DNA of 64,000 nucleotides from Leptasterias polaris (lineage: Eukaryota; Echinodermata; Asteroidea; Forcipulatida; Asteriidae). The number at the start of each line of letters is the position of its first letter. The stretch's first letter is position 1. The stretch is taken from the NCBI GenBank assembly GCA_037783415.1, contig JAZGTN010000015.1, forward strand, positions 3,410,001 through 3,474,000. The letters are read 5' to 3'. The notes below the pieces were generated by a model. That model was not told where the DNA came from, did not search any database, and saw only the letters and a list, made by a program, of their open reading frames with translations. Of the stretch, positions 19,601-31,117 are shown one piece after another. A program made the translations under genes and the position numbers.

Positions 19601-21003
19601 GATTTGCAGAAGGCATTTGATACTGTAGACCATGTGATTTTATGCCAGAAACTGCAGGCTATGGGTATTCATTCTGATTCTATTTTTTGGTTTCAATCAT
19701 ATCTCTCAGGTAGGCAGCAAATTGTCAGTGTAAATCAGATGGAATCTCAACCAATGAGAATAACTTGTGGTGTCCCACAGGGTAGTATTTTAGGGCCTCT
19801 ACTTTTCCTCTGCTATGTGAATGATATGAAAATGAGTGTCCAATCTAATTTGATATTGTATGCTGATGATAGTGCCCTGTTTATTTCTGGTAAGGATCCT
19901 GAAGTTATAGCCGACAGTTTGAGTAGGGAGCTTGAATCTTGCAGGCAGTGGCTGATTGACAACAAACTGTCTTTGCACCTCGGCAAAACTGAGTCTATTC
20001 TTTTTGGATCTAAGAAGAAATTAAGCAATGTAGATAAATTTGAGGTTTCTTGTTCTGGGAAGACTGTTACTCCTTCAAACTCAATTAAATATTTGGGCAT
20101 TACACTTAATCAGAGTCTAACTGGTGAGAACATTGCAAATTCTGTGATTAAAAAGGCCGGTGCTAGATTACGTTTCCTTTACAGACATGCCAACTGTTTG
20201 AATGAGAGATCTCGCAAAACACTCTGTTCTGCTCTCATTCAATGTCATTTTGATTATTGTTGTTCTTCCTGGTTCTCTACATTGTCGGTTAAATTGAAAA
20301 AAAGGCTGCAAGTCACACAAAACAAATTAGTCCGTTTTATTTTAAGCATGGATTCTAGATCACACATTGGTCAAACAGAATTAAGCAAGTTGGGCATGTT
20401 AAACGTTAATGACCGGGTTACACAATTCAAGCTAAACCATGTTTATAAAAATTTTCATGACATGGCACCAGACTATCTCTATCAAAATTTCAGGAAGGTT
20501 TCAGATATGCATAGTTATTTTACAAGGGGTAGTTCCTCCAATTTTGTTGTTCCTAGAATAAAAGGGTCAGAGTGCAATACATTTTTTTATACTGGGATTC
20601 ATGAATGGAATTTACTTCCTAATAGCATCAAATGTTCTAAGAGTCACTATCAATTTAAAAGAGCAGTAAAAAAACATCTCTCCTCCCAATATACTTAAAT
20701 TTTCTCAAGGGGTAGTTTCACCATTAGATAGGGACAGAGTGCATGAATTGAATTGACTTCATATTACCTGTTAATGTTCAATTTTTCTCTTTTAATTGTT
20801 AAGAGCAGTGAAATGTTGTCATTTGTTGTTGTGTTCTGTTTGTTTTTGTGTTTTTTCTGTGTTTTTTAAGGACCCCGATGGAAATAAGCCGTTTACTCAG
20901 CTTTTTGGGCTATCCTTGGCTTTTAATCGATTTACTTGTATTTTCTATGTTACATGTATTTGTTTTTAATTGCCGAATAAAATAATAAAATAATAATAAT
21001 AAA
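16650..21003 (+). mobile_element. Non-LTR retrotransposon (LINE, CR1/L2-like), apparently with intact ORF
   Basis: The element is defined by its 3.5-kb ORF (17231-20698), a ~0.3-kb 3' UTR and a tail of AATAAAATAATAAAATAATA-type repeats ending near 21003. CR1/L2-group LINEs commonly end in such short A/T-rich repeats rather than a plain poly(A). The 5' border is uncertain: sequence from about 16650 looks like a leader, but I found no clear target-site duplication. A related, 5'-truncated 3' end lies at about 52150-52425. Confidence 0.8.
17231..20698 (+). CDS. LINE ORF2-type polyprotein: endonuclease and reverse transcriptase
   Basis: Uninterrupted 1155-aa ORF. Residues 95-102 read DVLKNPGP, close to the 2A-like peptides reported at the N-termini of echinoderm and other marine LINEs. 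The APE-type endonuclease spans about 207-430: HLNARSL 210-216, SETW 238-241, GDFN 341-344, LLDHIVC and SDH 407-409. Reverse transcriptase spans about 650-960: NKSTGPDNIP near 659, RPVSIL 721-726, DLQKAFDTVDH 791-801, VPQGSILGPLLF 848-859 and the catalytic YADD 877-880. A C-terminal region of about 200 residues follows. There is no separate ORF1 and no visible gag zinc knuckle; the first ~200 residues are basic and unassigned. Every motif expected for target-primed reverse transcription is present, so the copy could be recent or active. An internal start further downstream is possible, but 17231 is the first ATG of the open frame. Confidence 0.92.
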   Translation: MPVTICVYTSAHLMTSSSCPVLKRYQEHGHYYDHASMIIFAGSRPVNLPTAVKFRLCASGFCSSKSAAFKWLKHGYLCMSIPGHDPPTDITIFMDVLKNPGPHTYMSADYQRLAYTPNELKALRSRIKFCISKSTYDTLKTLDLLKKSRGRKAGRRHIAIRNADTSRLESSQGQIGETVASHIKEAVNQDDQANVDLFQCFRQRGIHIVHLNARSLIPNLPELKILALKTKAAIIGISETWLNDSVPDAEIMIDGYSVLRHDRSRHGGGVCVYITNVFAFNQRQDLMKDCIETIWFDLLLPKTKPITIGVCYRPPKDKNFLEHFENTISTIGSNCETIIMGDFNINYLQQNCSLFKDYKSILDLFDYKQLIRDPTRVTDSCSTLLDHIVCNREGRICQSGTVSLGLSDHFLTYCTRKVVKSPNSFGHNVTKIRSLRSYSADDFLLRLSSADWSNVYCGSVDQAYENFHFTLLQIIDTVAPNKEIRLKTRTQPWFNHEILENIRLRDKLLNTFQKDRSKTALYTAYCQIRNKIQRDVRSAKGNYFSNKIEEHRNNPKNLWHQFKSLGYSSKTKGQSRVVLKIDGELCFDSNKVANYINKFYTSVASDLVEKLPCAKNIFGTESRAFKDYYESKGVTPDCFELSAVATDFVHKEILKLNSNKSTGPDNIPVKFLKDGANVLSDPISFIINLSISSNTVPTELKFARVRPLFKKNSRSDVGNYRPVSILSAISKLLERAVYNQLKKYLTDSNLIYNLQSGFRSSYSTDTSLIHLTDYIQSQMAKGNYTGMVLLDLQKAFDTVDHVILCQKLQAMGIHSDSIFWFQSYLSGRQQIVSVNQMESQPMRITCGVPQGSILGPLLFLCYVNDMKMSVQSNLILYADDSALFISGKDPEVIADSLSRELESCRQWLIDNKLSLHLGKTESILFGSKKKLSNVDKFEVSCSGKTVTPSNSIKYLGITLNQSLTGENIANSVIKKAGARLRFLYRHANCLNERSRKTLCSALIQCHFDYCCSSWFSTLSVKLKKRLQVTQNKLVRFILSMDSRSHIGQTELSKLGMLNVNDRVTQFKLNHVYKNFHDMAPDYLYQNFRKVSDMHSYFTRGSSSNFVVPRIKGSECNTFFYTGIHEWNLLPNSIKCSKSHYQFKRAVKKHLSSQYT

Positions 21004-21918
21004 GGATTCAGCCAACCTGTGTAAATTTCATCAAATTGGGAGATAAAGTTTTCAATACAGAAACAAAAAAGAAGAATAAAAACTTGTGCTTCGTCAGGGA
21101 TTTCATGCAAACTTGTGATTTTTTTATTTTGATTCGGCAGACTGTCATAACAAAGCTTAAAGATATACCGCTAAAATAAAACCATTTTTTATTTTTTTTT
21201 TTTTAAGCTTAATATTTAAAAAAAATGCGTTGGTTCCAATTAAAGAAAAAAGACAAAATTTCTAAAATGCTGTCACTTAAAAAAACACTGTATTCCCTAG
21301 ACTGTTGATTAACATCAACATTTAGACCGTGTCCCCATGTTTAAAAAAAAAAGTAACAAGCAAATACTACACTAGTCATATAAGAGAAATTTACTTTTGT
21401 TTGGTTTCATAATTGACTCATCAAGTTAAGAATTGTAATAAAATAAAATAAACGGCTAACCACGTTTTAAGAAGTGCCCGCTTCATTCATTCAATAAAAA
21501 CTTCTGTATAATTATGCACAACTAATTATACAAGTGCAGTGTACGGAGTACAGAATAAATACAAATGGCTAGGAGAAAATTCAAAGAAGCAAGTTGGAGA
21601 GAAGGTAAAAAAGTCTTTATATCAACTTCATATCATAAGTTAATAAAAAATCAGGCGGTACAGCCTCCATAAGATTTCCTGCTTCAATGAACTGTGTACA
21701 AATCAAGCTTGCAGGAAGTCGGCGGACGCAGTTTGCCTTTCTGTAAACATTATCAATATCAATTTACTGATTTTCTGGTAAAACTTGAACATGTACTTTG
21801 ACCCTAACACCCAACTCATGTTTGTAATGTCAAAACTATTCCAGCTGGGACCTTGGACTTGACCCTTGAACTTGGGTCTTCAAATTGTTTTGGGGTTTGT
21901 TTGTTTTTTGTTTTTTTT

Positions 21919-22027
21919 GAGAAAATAGAATTAGCTGTTGCAAACTGCTTACCAACCAAAAGGACCTGTGGTATAAATGCAAAAAATAAGTTAGTGGCCT
22001 GACGTTTCGACCCTAGCAGAGTCTTTT
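21919..22027 (-). repeat. Hammerhead-like repeat family, short copy
   Basis: It carries GAGAAAATAGAATTAGCTGT, AAAAGGACCTGTGGTATAAA and GACGTTTCGACCCTAGCAGA, nearly identical to 876-985, and stops just before the degenerate ribozyme-core position. Confidence 0.7.
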
Positions 22028-23054
22028 GTTTTTTGTATACATTCCAATCCTAGGGTTTCAATAAACACACAAAGTGGACCTTTCTGCGCATGGCTCATCA
22101 AGTAGTGTTGTTTATGTTTTGTAGCAAGATTTCGTGCATGTTCAGTTGATAGTGCTTATTTTGGTTATGAGAAATCAAGTGTTTAGAACAATTTTTTATT
22201 GTTATTAATATTTTTTGTATTGCATATTGACCCCTTGCATGACGAGCATCGCACTTACACATGCCAAACTGTCCGCCATTTTGGGAGTCAAAATGTACAC
22301 AAAGGACTTGACTCAACAAATTGTGGAAATGGTTGACGCGTTTTGTGGGGAGATGTGTTCCGCATCGGGTCAATAGTAGTATTTAATAAGAAAGAAAACA
22401 TTTCTCAGGACAATTTGGTCATAACCGGCATCAAGATTATAACAAGCAGGCTATGAGATTAAAAATAATTGAATTTGTTTTGGTTTTTTTTCATCATTAC
22501 TACACAATGTGTCATGCCTTTAAAAAGATAATCTCTGCCCATTAGCAGTCCACCCAAAGTGGGACATTCTAAACTCACCCGAGACACAACCTTCGTATTC
22601 TGTGACAAGCTGATGGTGTTTCCATCATGACTATCACTTTATAATTATCTAGATTGTCCCATTCTGAAAATGAAACCAGTAGGTGTTGTCAATCACAAAT
22701 CTCCTCTAGCCACTTTCTTATAAATTGGCGACTCCAATTTTGCATTAGTGGATTTAAAATGAAAGAAGTCACACCATTCAAAGTAGGAGTCAGTTCTGGA
22801 AAACTGATTTTAGAACTGTTAAAGCTGCAGAACTGAAAAGGCTAGCTCTCTAACTACCAATTACTCTTAGAAAAAATTCTACTTGATTTCCTTCGATTCT
22901 CATGAATGAATCTCTGGGAAAAAAATAATGTAAAATTAAGCAAATAAAAAGCAAAATGTGCAACAGGTCTTTTCCTGTTGGCTTAAAGAAGCAAACATCA
23001 ATTTAAAATAATTTCCTAATAACTTTTTGAATATTTTTTTGAAAGTATGAAGAT

Positions 23055-23215
23055 TTTAGTATGAACAAAGACAAATTTACTAGAGCAGATTCGAACCAAC
23101 AACCTCCAGATTAACCTGCCAGCGCACCAACTGAGCTATCTAGGTCTATGTTGGTGGTCTCTCTATTCTGTCAATATCTTTATTCAGGGCTACTCAGACA
23201 GTTTCCCTTGTTGTT
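23055..23215 (-). mobile_element. Degenerate tRNA-derived SINE fragment
   Basis: The complement has TAGCTCAGTTGGTGCGC, GGTTGTTGGTTCGAATC and AGTAAATTTGTCTTTGTTC. The adjacent CAGTTTCCCTTGTTGTTT is also found beside the SINEs at 8990-9300 and near 39312, so it seems to be part of the element body. Confidence 0.6.
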
Positions 23216-26195
23216 TTTTACTAGATTTTAGGAATGCTGTATTACCCCTTTAAAGCTCATTACACTTCACGTCCTCCAAACATATCCAATGTCTGGAATA
23301 AATTCATCTTGAGATTTAGATTCCAGAGGCCGTGTTTATTATAAACCTTTTAACTACTTAAATCCTGGAAAGTGACACGAGGAGAAGTGATAGTATCAAA
23401 GGCGCCATGGAACTGAAAGTCTGATAAGGTATATGTCATGAGAAAAAATATATAGTTTCAGGATAACTAGGGTTTACTCTGTGCCATTTGTGAAAAACTT
23501 TGATACAAACGGGTAAACGTGTAATCACTGTGTGTAATTTAACAAGGAATAACACTGTCAATTAATATCTTTGAACAGATTTGTGAGTTGTGAAGTTCTG
23601 AGCCGGCCCCACACTCGCACCAAAACAGCAGGTCCTCAGTTGAATTTCAAGTCAATTTTTTGTTGTCCAAAAGGCAATGAAGATAGAAAATCTTAGCTTC
23701 AAGTCAATGGGAACAGTTTAAAGGGGCTCACAAGACTAGTTAGGGCAACAGATGCCATGGCTTCAATAAAGCTCAAGTGATGCAGATCCCAAAAAGATAG
23801 AAAACAGAACCTGTGATCCTCTTTTGTTTGAACCTTCAATTTGAAAATTACAAAAGGCAGCTTTATTAGAATTTATTTCATGTTTTCAAATCTACAGTAC
23901 AATGGTACTATAACTAATCTTTAAAAATAAAAGTGGTCCTTGCTGAAATTACATTAATTACTATATCATAAAAAGATGATTAACGGACAATCGGTCACGA
24001 TGGTTACCGATTAATGATACCAATCGGAGCATGACAATTAACACAGTGCATGAATGCATCCTTCATAAAATATTTAACCTACTGGTATGCCCAAGGCTTT
24101 GACATGAAGTACAAGAAGACTAGACTAGAGAGGCTTGTAATTTAAGCTTGCGTCGTCTGGTTAAAGCTTGCACTTTGGATCGAGTGTGGCAGGTCAGGAG
24201 CCCAACGACCCATATTTGATATGCAAGCTGAAGTTTCTTCCTGTTTTCCCTGTCCACTTTATTTTGAAACACTTGGCTGTATTTCCATCTATAGTTTGAA
24301 ATTAGATGTTATTAAGTTTTTTTTAGGGGGGGGGGGGGGGTTTAGGTTTTGCATGATTACAATCACAGTACACCTGTTGTTACAAAGACACCATAACAAT
24401 AATGAACAACGTTACAATGCATTTGTTGAAAGATGTTAACACTAAATGCATGATAAATGTAAACTATTTTTCACACTGCTGGTTGTATAAGCAGACAGCT
24501 TTTGCTGAACCATGTGGTTCTAAACTTCCTGTTCATAGCAACACACCTTAAAAGATTATATTTTATATTTTTTATGAGAGATTGCCCATCTTCACAAGGA
24601 TGGACAACCACTTCAAGGTTTTTTTCAAGTAAGTAATATACATGTTGCACACATTTTTTTCGCCATGTTACCAAATGCCTAAATTCAGATTGATGATGAA
24701 AGCTTATATTATACTTTGTCACATTTAGAGAAAAACAAGTACAGGAAATGCTTGTATTTTTTTTTTAAGGAAATGGTAACTAAATTAAAAAAATACACAA
24801 ATTTTGAGTGACATTTGACTGTATGAACTATATGTAACCTAGAATTTGAATAAATATTCTGCAGAATTAATGTTAAAATTTCCCTGTTATAGGCCTACTG
24901 CATGTGCTCCCTCTTCCAGTGGCTTTGTTTTTTCTGCACTGCAAATTCTTTTCTGCATGTCATATTGTCTTTTAAAACAATGGACAATTTGTCAGGCAAT
25001 TTAACCTTTCTGCAACAGGATGGTACCATCATTTTTCCCAGTCAGATTTTCTAGATATATGGGTTTAATGAAGTTAAATATGCGGTGTCATATATGAAGT
25101 GTACCAGTATATCCTACAAAACAGGATGGTGTATAATAAAAAGTCTACTAATACTATACATTTATTGGGTATATAATACCATTGCAAAAAAAAGTGGCAG
25201 AAAATTTATTTGACAATTGACCACTTGCACCATCATCACACATGGCTAGTAGAAATAAAATGTTTGCCATGCTTGCCGTTTTGGACGTCAATGGTATGTG
25301 TGTGTGTATATGCCGTGTCACCTAAAAAGCACACTACTCTGCAACACATGAAGACATTGTCTTACAAAATGGCACAACCAATATTATTGTAATGATGACA
25401 TCAGGCGAATTGGGTCAACAGAAACCTTATTCTCAATGTTCAGGAAAAACCTTCTGTTTTTGTTAGCTCTCAGATGAAAAGTAAATTTATAGTTTATAAG
25501 GTATGGTCCAGCGAGAAAAAGGGGGCAATATATTCATCAAAGGTGCAGTGCACGGAATAGATAAAAACAAAGAGTTAATGTTTTATGTAACAAAGGTTTG
25601 ACTTTTAAAATCCATTTTCATTTTCATCCTCTTCTCAATTGTGATTGTTTGAGAGGGCGTTTCGTAAAGACGGAGTCTTTCAGAAGTAAATTAGTGTAGT
25701 TTAGCACTTCATTGACATACATCAATGTTTAGTTTATGTAAAGTTTAATTAGGTGTGTCTTGATCGTCTTCTCTGTTAACTTTTCTTCATTGATTTCTTC
25801 AGGCCAGCTGGGTCAAATTTCATAGAGCTGTTTGGCAGAAAATAGGGCTTAACATTGTTTTTGCTTACTAGACATGAGCAGGATAACAGTCACAACATGT
25901 GACATGGTAGTTTTGCTGGTAAGCTTATTCTTGTAAGCTTATTCTGGGAACTAGTGGATTCAAATGTCTCTGAAAATATGTGTTCTAATTATGAACACCC
26001 TGGTTGTCCCCATTCTGCAAGCAAGAGAACAGACCATGGCATTACCCCCATGAGACTGCACCTGCCAAAGAAAGTCATCAAGTTCTTGTAAGACGGTGGA
26101 TGAGGGTTGTCAGGAGCGGGTTGCTGTTTACCAACCATTAATGCCGCCCTGACACTGCCAATCAAGAGGTCATTACCTTTTTTTTCCTCTTCCAG

Positions 26196-26330
26196 TGGAC
26201 TTTAAAAAAACACCTCCACTTCTTGGATTTCTCGCGGGACCCGGGACATACTGGGACAAACCGATGATGAAAGGCTTGGAGAGGATTCCGCTTCATGCTT
26301 TTTTGGACAGACACGCGTCTGACTGCTGCG
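26196..26330 (+). other. Candidate isolated coding exon, unidentified
   Basis: A strong T/C tract ending tcttccag precedes an open block that translates as DFKKTPPLLGFLAGPGTYWD ... HAFLDRHASDCC, with a GTAAAC donor after 26330. It is 135 nt long and GC-richer than its surroundings. I recognise no family and find no partner exon nearby, so it could be chance or part of a gene with very long introns. Confidence 0.25.
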
Positions 26331-27179
26331 GTAAACATGATGAAAATATTCTAACAAGAACGGCGTCCATGATTAGTCTTGTAGAAAAACATCACGTGAT
26401 GCACAATATACATACACTCAGGTGTGTGCCTGCGCATACTGAGAGGAGAAAGCCAATAAATATAACCTGCTACTAGAATTGATGTGGTGCTCTGGTATAG
26501 CATTAATCCTTAAACATTGTTTTAATTGGCGAAGCGAGAACTTTGAAGACTCCTTCAATTCACGTTACATTTGTTTTGGTAGCTATGCATTGAGGACACA
26601 GGGATTTCTCCCTTGGCTCTTTATGGCCAATTACCCTTTTGCTTGGCCCATATACATTTATCCACTTATGAAACCTTTTCTCCACTTATGAAACCTTTTC
26701 TCCAAACTTAAAACGTTAGTTTAGCACATTTTACAAAGAAGGTGTTTTACATTAAAAGTCATATAGATTACAAGGCCATGTAACCTTCTGCAACTCCCTG
26801 CAAAATCTTTGCTGGGATCATTTTGGTTAATATTTGCATATTGAGTGGGGACTTCGGGGTACAATTTTTGTCACTTTTTATAGAGTGTTTTGTTTTCCTG
26901 CATGATACTGTCCAAGCCCCCTCAAGATTTTCCTCAAGTCTATTGAATGCAACAACACAAAAACAATTCATGTACATTTTATTCACGGCAACTTAAACAA
27001 AGAACAAAGAAATTCAAGTCACGTAGGCCCTAGGCAAAAAATCATAGCAACACAAACACTAATCAAATTCAAGTAGATGCCTCGATCAATTCAGAACTAA
27101 GCATGGATTTTTGAAACCTGATAATTATTTTTGTTTTACTCTCACACCATTCAGTGCTTTTCAAGTACTGCAGAACAAA

Positions 27180-27270
27180 AAAAATCAACAAGCAACTCAG
27201 GTGGGATTTGAACTCACAACCTCTGAAATCCATGGCAATTTGTTTAACCTTTAGACCACTGAACGCGTTA
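27180..27270 (-). mobile_element. tRNA-like SINE fragment
   Basis: The complement carries AGTGGTCTAAAGGTTAAAC (A-box region) and GAGTTCAAATCCCACCTGAG (B-box region). This is a different tRNA head from the 9045 family. Confidence 0.45.
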
Positions 27271-27714
27271 TGTTATGAAAAGCAGTTACAGGATTCAAAC
27301 TTTCGCTGGTGCACTTGGTGGTTTAGTCCTTGTGTGAACTCAGCAAGCACTGGTGCACATCCTTTGACCCAGTCAATTATTACAACCTATCAAGTGTTCA
27401 GCAACCAGTAAGCCAGACCAAACACCATCTCATGATCATGCCCAATGGCTCTGAAGTTGGAACAAATGTTGTTGTTACTCAATTCTTGTTCTCATAAGGG
27501 CTTTTATCATTAAACTTTGATGACTTTAGCATAACTTTGATGACTTGTTTGGACTGCTTAAAATAAGCAAACAGAAAGGAGTTTATCATGTCCTGGTTTT
27601 CATCCTCCTGGAGTTCAAGGCAGTATCCTCAACTGTGGAGGATGGAAATACATTCATGGCAAAAAAGGCTACTGAGTGAAACAGATCAAGAGTACCTAAC
27701 AATACAGAGATCTG

Positions 27715-27905
27715 ATATAGCGCTTTATCAAACCTGAGGGCGTCTCAAAGCACTCATTATTTTTTTCTACGAGGTATACGGAGCTGTGTTTGAAATCTAA
27801 GACCCATTTATTCAACATAGCACCATGTAACAGTTTACAAGGGTGCTGAGACACTGCAGCCAAACATACCAGAAAACACTGGCTGGGATGAATGCTAAAA
27901 TCTAG
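27715..27905 (+). repeat. Dispersed repeat ('TATAGCGC' family), copy 1
   Basis: It shares TATAGCGC, a GGTATACGGAGCT-type block, AGCACCATGTAA, TTTACAAGG-TGCTG and GCAGCCAAA with 44505-44715, in the same order. It is probably a SINE or LINE 3' end. Confidence 0.5.
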
Positions 27906-29324
27906 CAGAAACTGTAATAATACGTTCTACAGAAACAAATGATAAACCAGTGAGTCATAAGTTTAGTTCCTTTGCCCCCTTGATCACAGCGGAGAGACTG
28001 CCCTCCAAAATTCAGTGGGGAAACTCGGGCCCAGCATGAAGACAAACAAATTGGACAGGGAAAGCAAAAAAAGCTTTTCATAAATTGGTACTTGTGTCAT
28101 GTGTTACACTTTGGGTAAATCAACCCCTATGACCCCCTCAACCAATCCCCATACGACAATGAAAAAACACCATTAGAGAAATTCAAAGATCAAGTATTTC
28201 CGAAAAGAACTTGAAGCTCATATACTATTACACTTATAGTGAGCCACTGAATCCGGGCAAACCTAGTTCCATCATGCATAAATCTTTGAAGCACAGGTCA
28301 TTTTTAGTGCACACTTCCTCGATACATAAAGATCTCCTGACACACCAACAGTGAATCATTGAAAAATATAGTTAATCTGGAAAGCAGGGAATTCTGAATT
28401 CAACTAAAACACAGCTATGTCAAGAGGTTTCAAGAAAAAAGTGTGGAATACCTCTTAGGGAAGATTCTTGGGGGGGAGGGAGGGATGACACAGTTATAGA
28501 TTTGGTTTAGATTTCCCAAGAAAAAAATGTGCGTTTTGAATGAACCTAATCTAGACAAATGCTTTGAAAAACTGTTATGCAGAATTGGAATGTCCAAATC
28601 AGCATAATGTTGGGAGTTTGGGATATTTTACTCTAGAAAGAAATGAGTTTTAGAACATCTCTCTGGACATACTAATCGCTGAAAATAGAAGCTGATTACT
28701 TTTAATAGCATCATAGACTATTGATGAAGATTTTTTTTTTACTTGGATTCAGAGACCTGGTGAAAACATCAAAAAGATGCAAAGCGGCCATTTGCAAATG
28801 ATAGAACCAAGTTGCATTTTTAAAAAACTACAAAAAAGGATCAATAGAGTAATCCTAAGAAACAAAAATAAAATAGGGAAATGAAGAATTGCGGATACTG
28901 GAGTGAACATAGATGGCATCAGGAACTGAGCGTTGGGCTTAATGGAAGTTAATGCCAATAATAGAGTGATCTGGATCTCTTGACTGAGAGTGAATACCCA
29001 GGACCCTGCAGGGCAAAATATCGCTGGACCAATAATGTAACCTCTCGCTCCCTGGAAAGAGAAAAACAACTTAAAGGTGTTATCTTGTCATACTTTCCTG
29101 ACATTTTCATTTTTGAAGAAGCTAGTAGTGGCTGTTTTTAATGTGCTACAATTTTGTATAAGTTGCACTTTTGGTTATTCAACATTTTCTTCATTTTATA
29201 TAATACAAAGAGTAATATTAACTCCCCATCCCAAGTACCAGACCCCAAGCGATTGCTTTAAGATTATCTTTTTGCAGGAGGCCATTTATTTGTAAATTCT
29301 AAATAAAATAAAATAATGCAAATC

Positions 29325-29552
29325 ATGGTTAATGGTCTGACATTTCAACCCTAGCAGAGTCTTTCTCGCAGGTATACACCTGTATACCTGTTTATGTGTG
29401 TTGTGATATCATTTAGCCTTTGAGAAAGACTCTGCTAGGGTCGAAACGTCGGGCCATTAACTATTTTTTACATTTATACCATAGGTCCTTTTGGTTGGTA
29501 ATTAGCATGCAGTTTGCAACAGCCAATTCTATTTTCTCATAAATAAAATAAT
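29325..29552. repeat. Hammerhead-like repeat family, two copies tail to tail
   Basis: The minus-strand part (29325-29372) ends GACATTTCAACCCTAGCAGA-GTCTTTCTCG. The plus-strand part (29415-29552) reads GAGAAAGACTCTGCTAGGGT-CGAAACGTC, followed by the same GGTCCTTTTGGTTGGTAA and GCAACAGCCAATTC tail as other copies. Confidence 0.65.
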
Positions 29553-30512
29553 GTCCTATTTTTAATTAGCGACTTCAGCAAGCTGAAGCTGGGGGCAACC
29601 ATCATTGGATGATTAATAGCCTGGAATCCAGTCTGAAGGGAAACTATCACCAGTGTGTCTATACCTGCTCCCTGGATGATGCTCTAGATTCCAGGCTTAG
29701 TCTAGTTTGTAAGACCTGTAGCTTAGTAAATGAATACCTTGTTGCAATCGAGGGGCCTCAGTGCCAGCCTCTCTGCTGGCCTGATTTTATAATGCATGTG
29801 ACGTCTACAGAGCTAGGGAGTCGATAACTTGATACATAATTCATTGAGAGGATGTTCCTGTTTTGAATGTTGGAAACATTGAGTTAAATTTGACAGCTTT
29901 ATGAAATGAAACCAGTCTTACTTGTGATGCCAGGAAAAAAACAAAAAAACAATATTTGGTAAACATTTGGGAGCCATCTTTTGTCAAATGCCAAACCATT
30001 TACATATATTCATACTGGAAACCAACCAGTTGAGAAAGTAAGCATATTCAATTCCATATACAATTACTAACTGATGATTTTATTTTCAGAAAATTCTTCC
30101 GACTAACTTTGAAAAAAATTATAATGACTGTAGTCTACAGGCCTACATACATTTTTTTGAAAGAGAGCCTGCATTGAATTGTGTCCACTTTTTTATTAAA
30201 AAAACCCATATAAAGCTAGCAGTGAACTTTTAATTGAAATAAGTATCATGTAGTATAGTGTTTTTTCACAATGAGGTAGTATCCCTTTAAAGAGTATTGA
30301 CTCGCACTGTCTTTCATGAGTCTGATGTTGATAACCAAGCTGTCTAAAGTTACAATCAGAAACATGAAACATATCATGTTTCCATGCAACTCATCGATGA
30401 AACCCTTGCCCTTGGTGTGGTGTCACTGTTGTTATATTTATTAATATTACTAAAATTTATTCGGTTTATACATAACATAACATGTTTGGATGTCGGCCTT
30501 ACTCAGATTAAA

Positions 30513-30740
30513 CTAACATGGTCTGCCATATTGTGGTCGAGTCAACAATTTTGTTAGCTACAAAAAGAAATGGCGAACCGTGTTAGTTAACAAAGTAAAA
30601 GGGAAACCACACAATTTTAAGGGATGTTTATGTGGATCATTATACTCTAGTTTTTAAAACATCTTTTCAACCATTATAATTTCATAACAAAAACATTTTA
30701 TAGCCTAAAGCGCCCAACCTAAGGCAATGTGTCCCTTTAA
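30513..30740. mobile_element. Truncated copy of the palindromic TTAA MITE
   Basis: It matches the right two-thirds of 9765-10153 (CCGTGTTAGTTAACAAAGTA, ATGTGGATCATTATAC, GGCAATGTGTCCCTTTAA). It ends at the same TTAA (30737-30740) where another MITE begins. Confidence 0.75.
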
Positions 30741-31117
30741 AGGCACTGTAGCCTACACGTTTGGTAATTACTCAAAATATATATTAGCATAAAAACTTAC
30801 TTGGTAACGAGCAACGGAGAGCTGTTGATAGTATAAAACACTGTGAGAAACGACTCCCTCTGAAGTAACGTATAGTTTTTGAGAGAGGTAATTTCTCACT
30901 AAAATAATAAAAGACTTCTGCCCAGAAGCCTTTTATTCCTATCTGAAAGCATGCTAATTTGTACAACAAGGGTGTTTTTTCTTTCATCATTTTCTTGCAA
31001 CGTCAATGCCCAATTGAGTCCAAATTTTCACAGGCTTGTTATTTTATGCATATGTTGGGATACACCAAGTGAGAATACTGGTCTTTGACAATTACCAAAC
31101 GTGTCCAGTGCCTTTAA
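30737..31117. mobile_element. 381-bp TTAA MITE
   Basis: It runs from TTAAAGGCACTGTAG-C-ACACGTTTGGTAATT to AATTACCAAACGTGTCCAGTGCCTTTAA. The same family is at 53268-53617 (reverse), 33703-33910 (internally deleted) and a scrap near 36090-36130. Confidence 0.8.

Larger units (their letters stand above)
21004..26195. other. No gene seen; scattered repeats
   Basis: It holds the repeat at 21919, the SINE scrap at 23055, a G tract at 24327-24341 and two loosely similar TTGACCC-ended blocks (22228-22368 and 25214-25424). No ORF has a recognisable domain. Confidence 0.55.
26331..30512. other. No gene seen; scattered repeats
   Basis: It contains an 18-bp tandem duplication (about 26658-26701), the SINE scrap at 27180, the repeat at 27715 and a small inverted repeat with TAGCCTGGAATCCAG ends at about 29618-29702. 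Confidence 0.5.
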
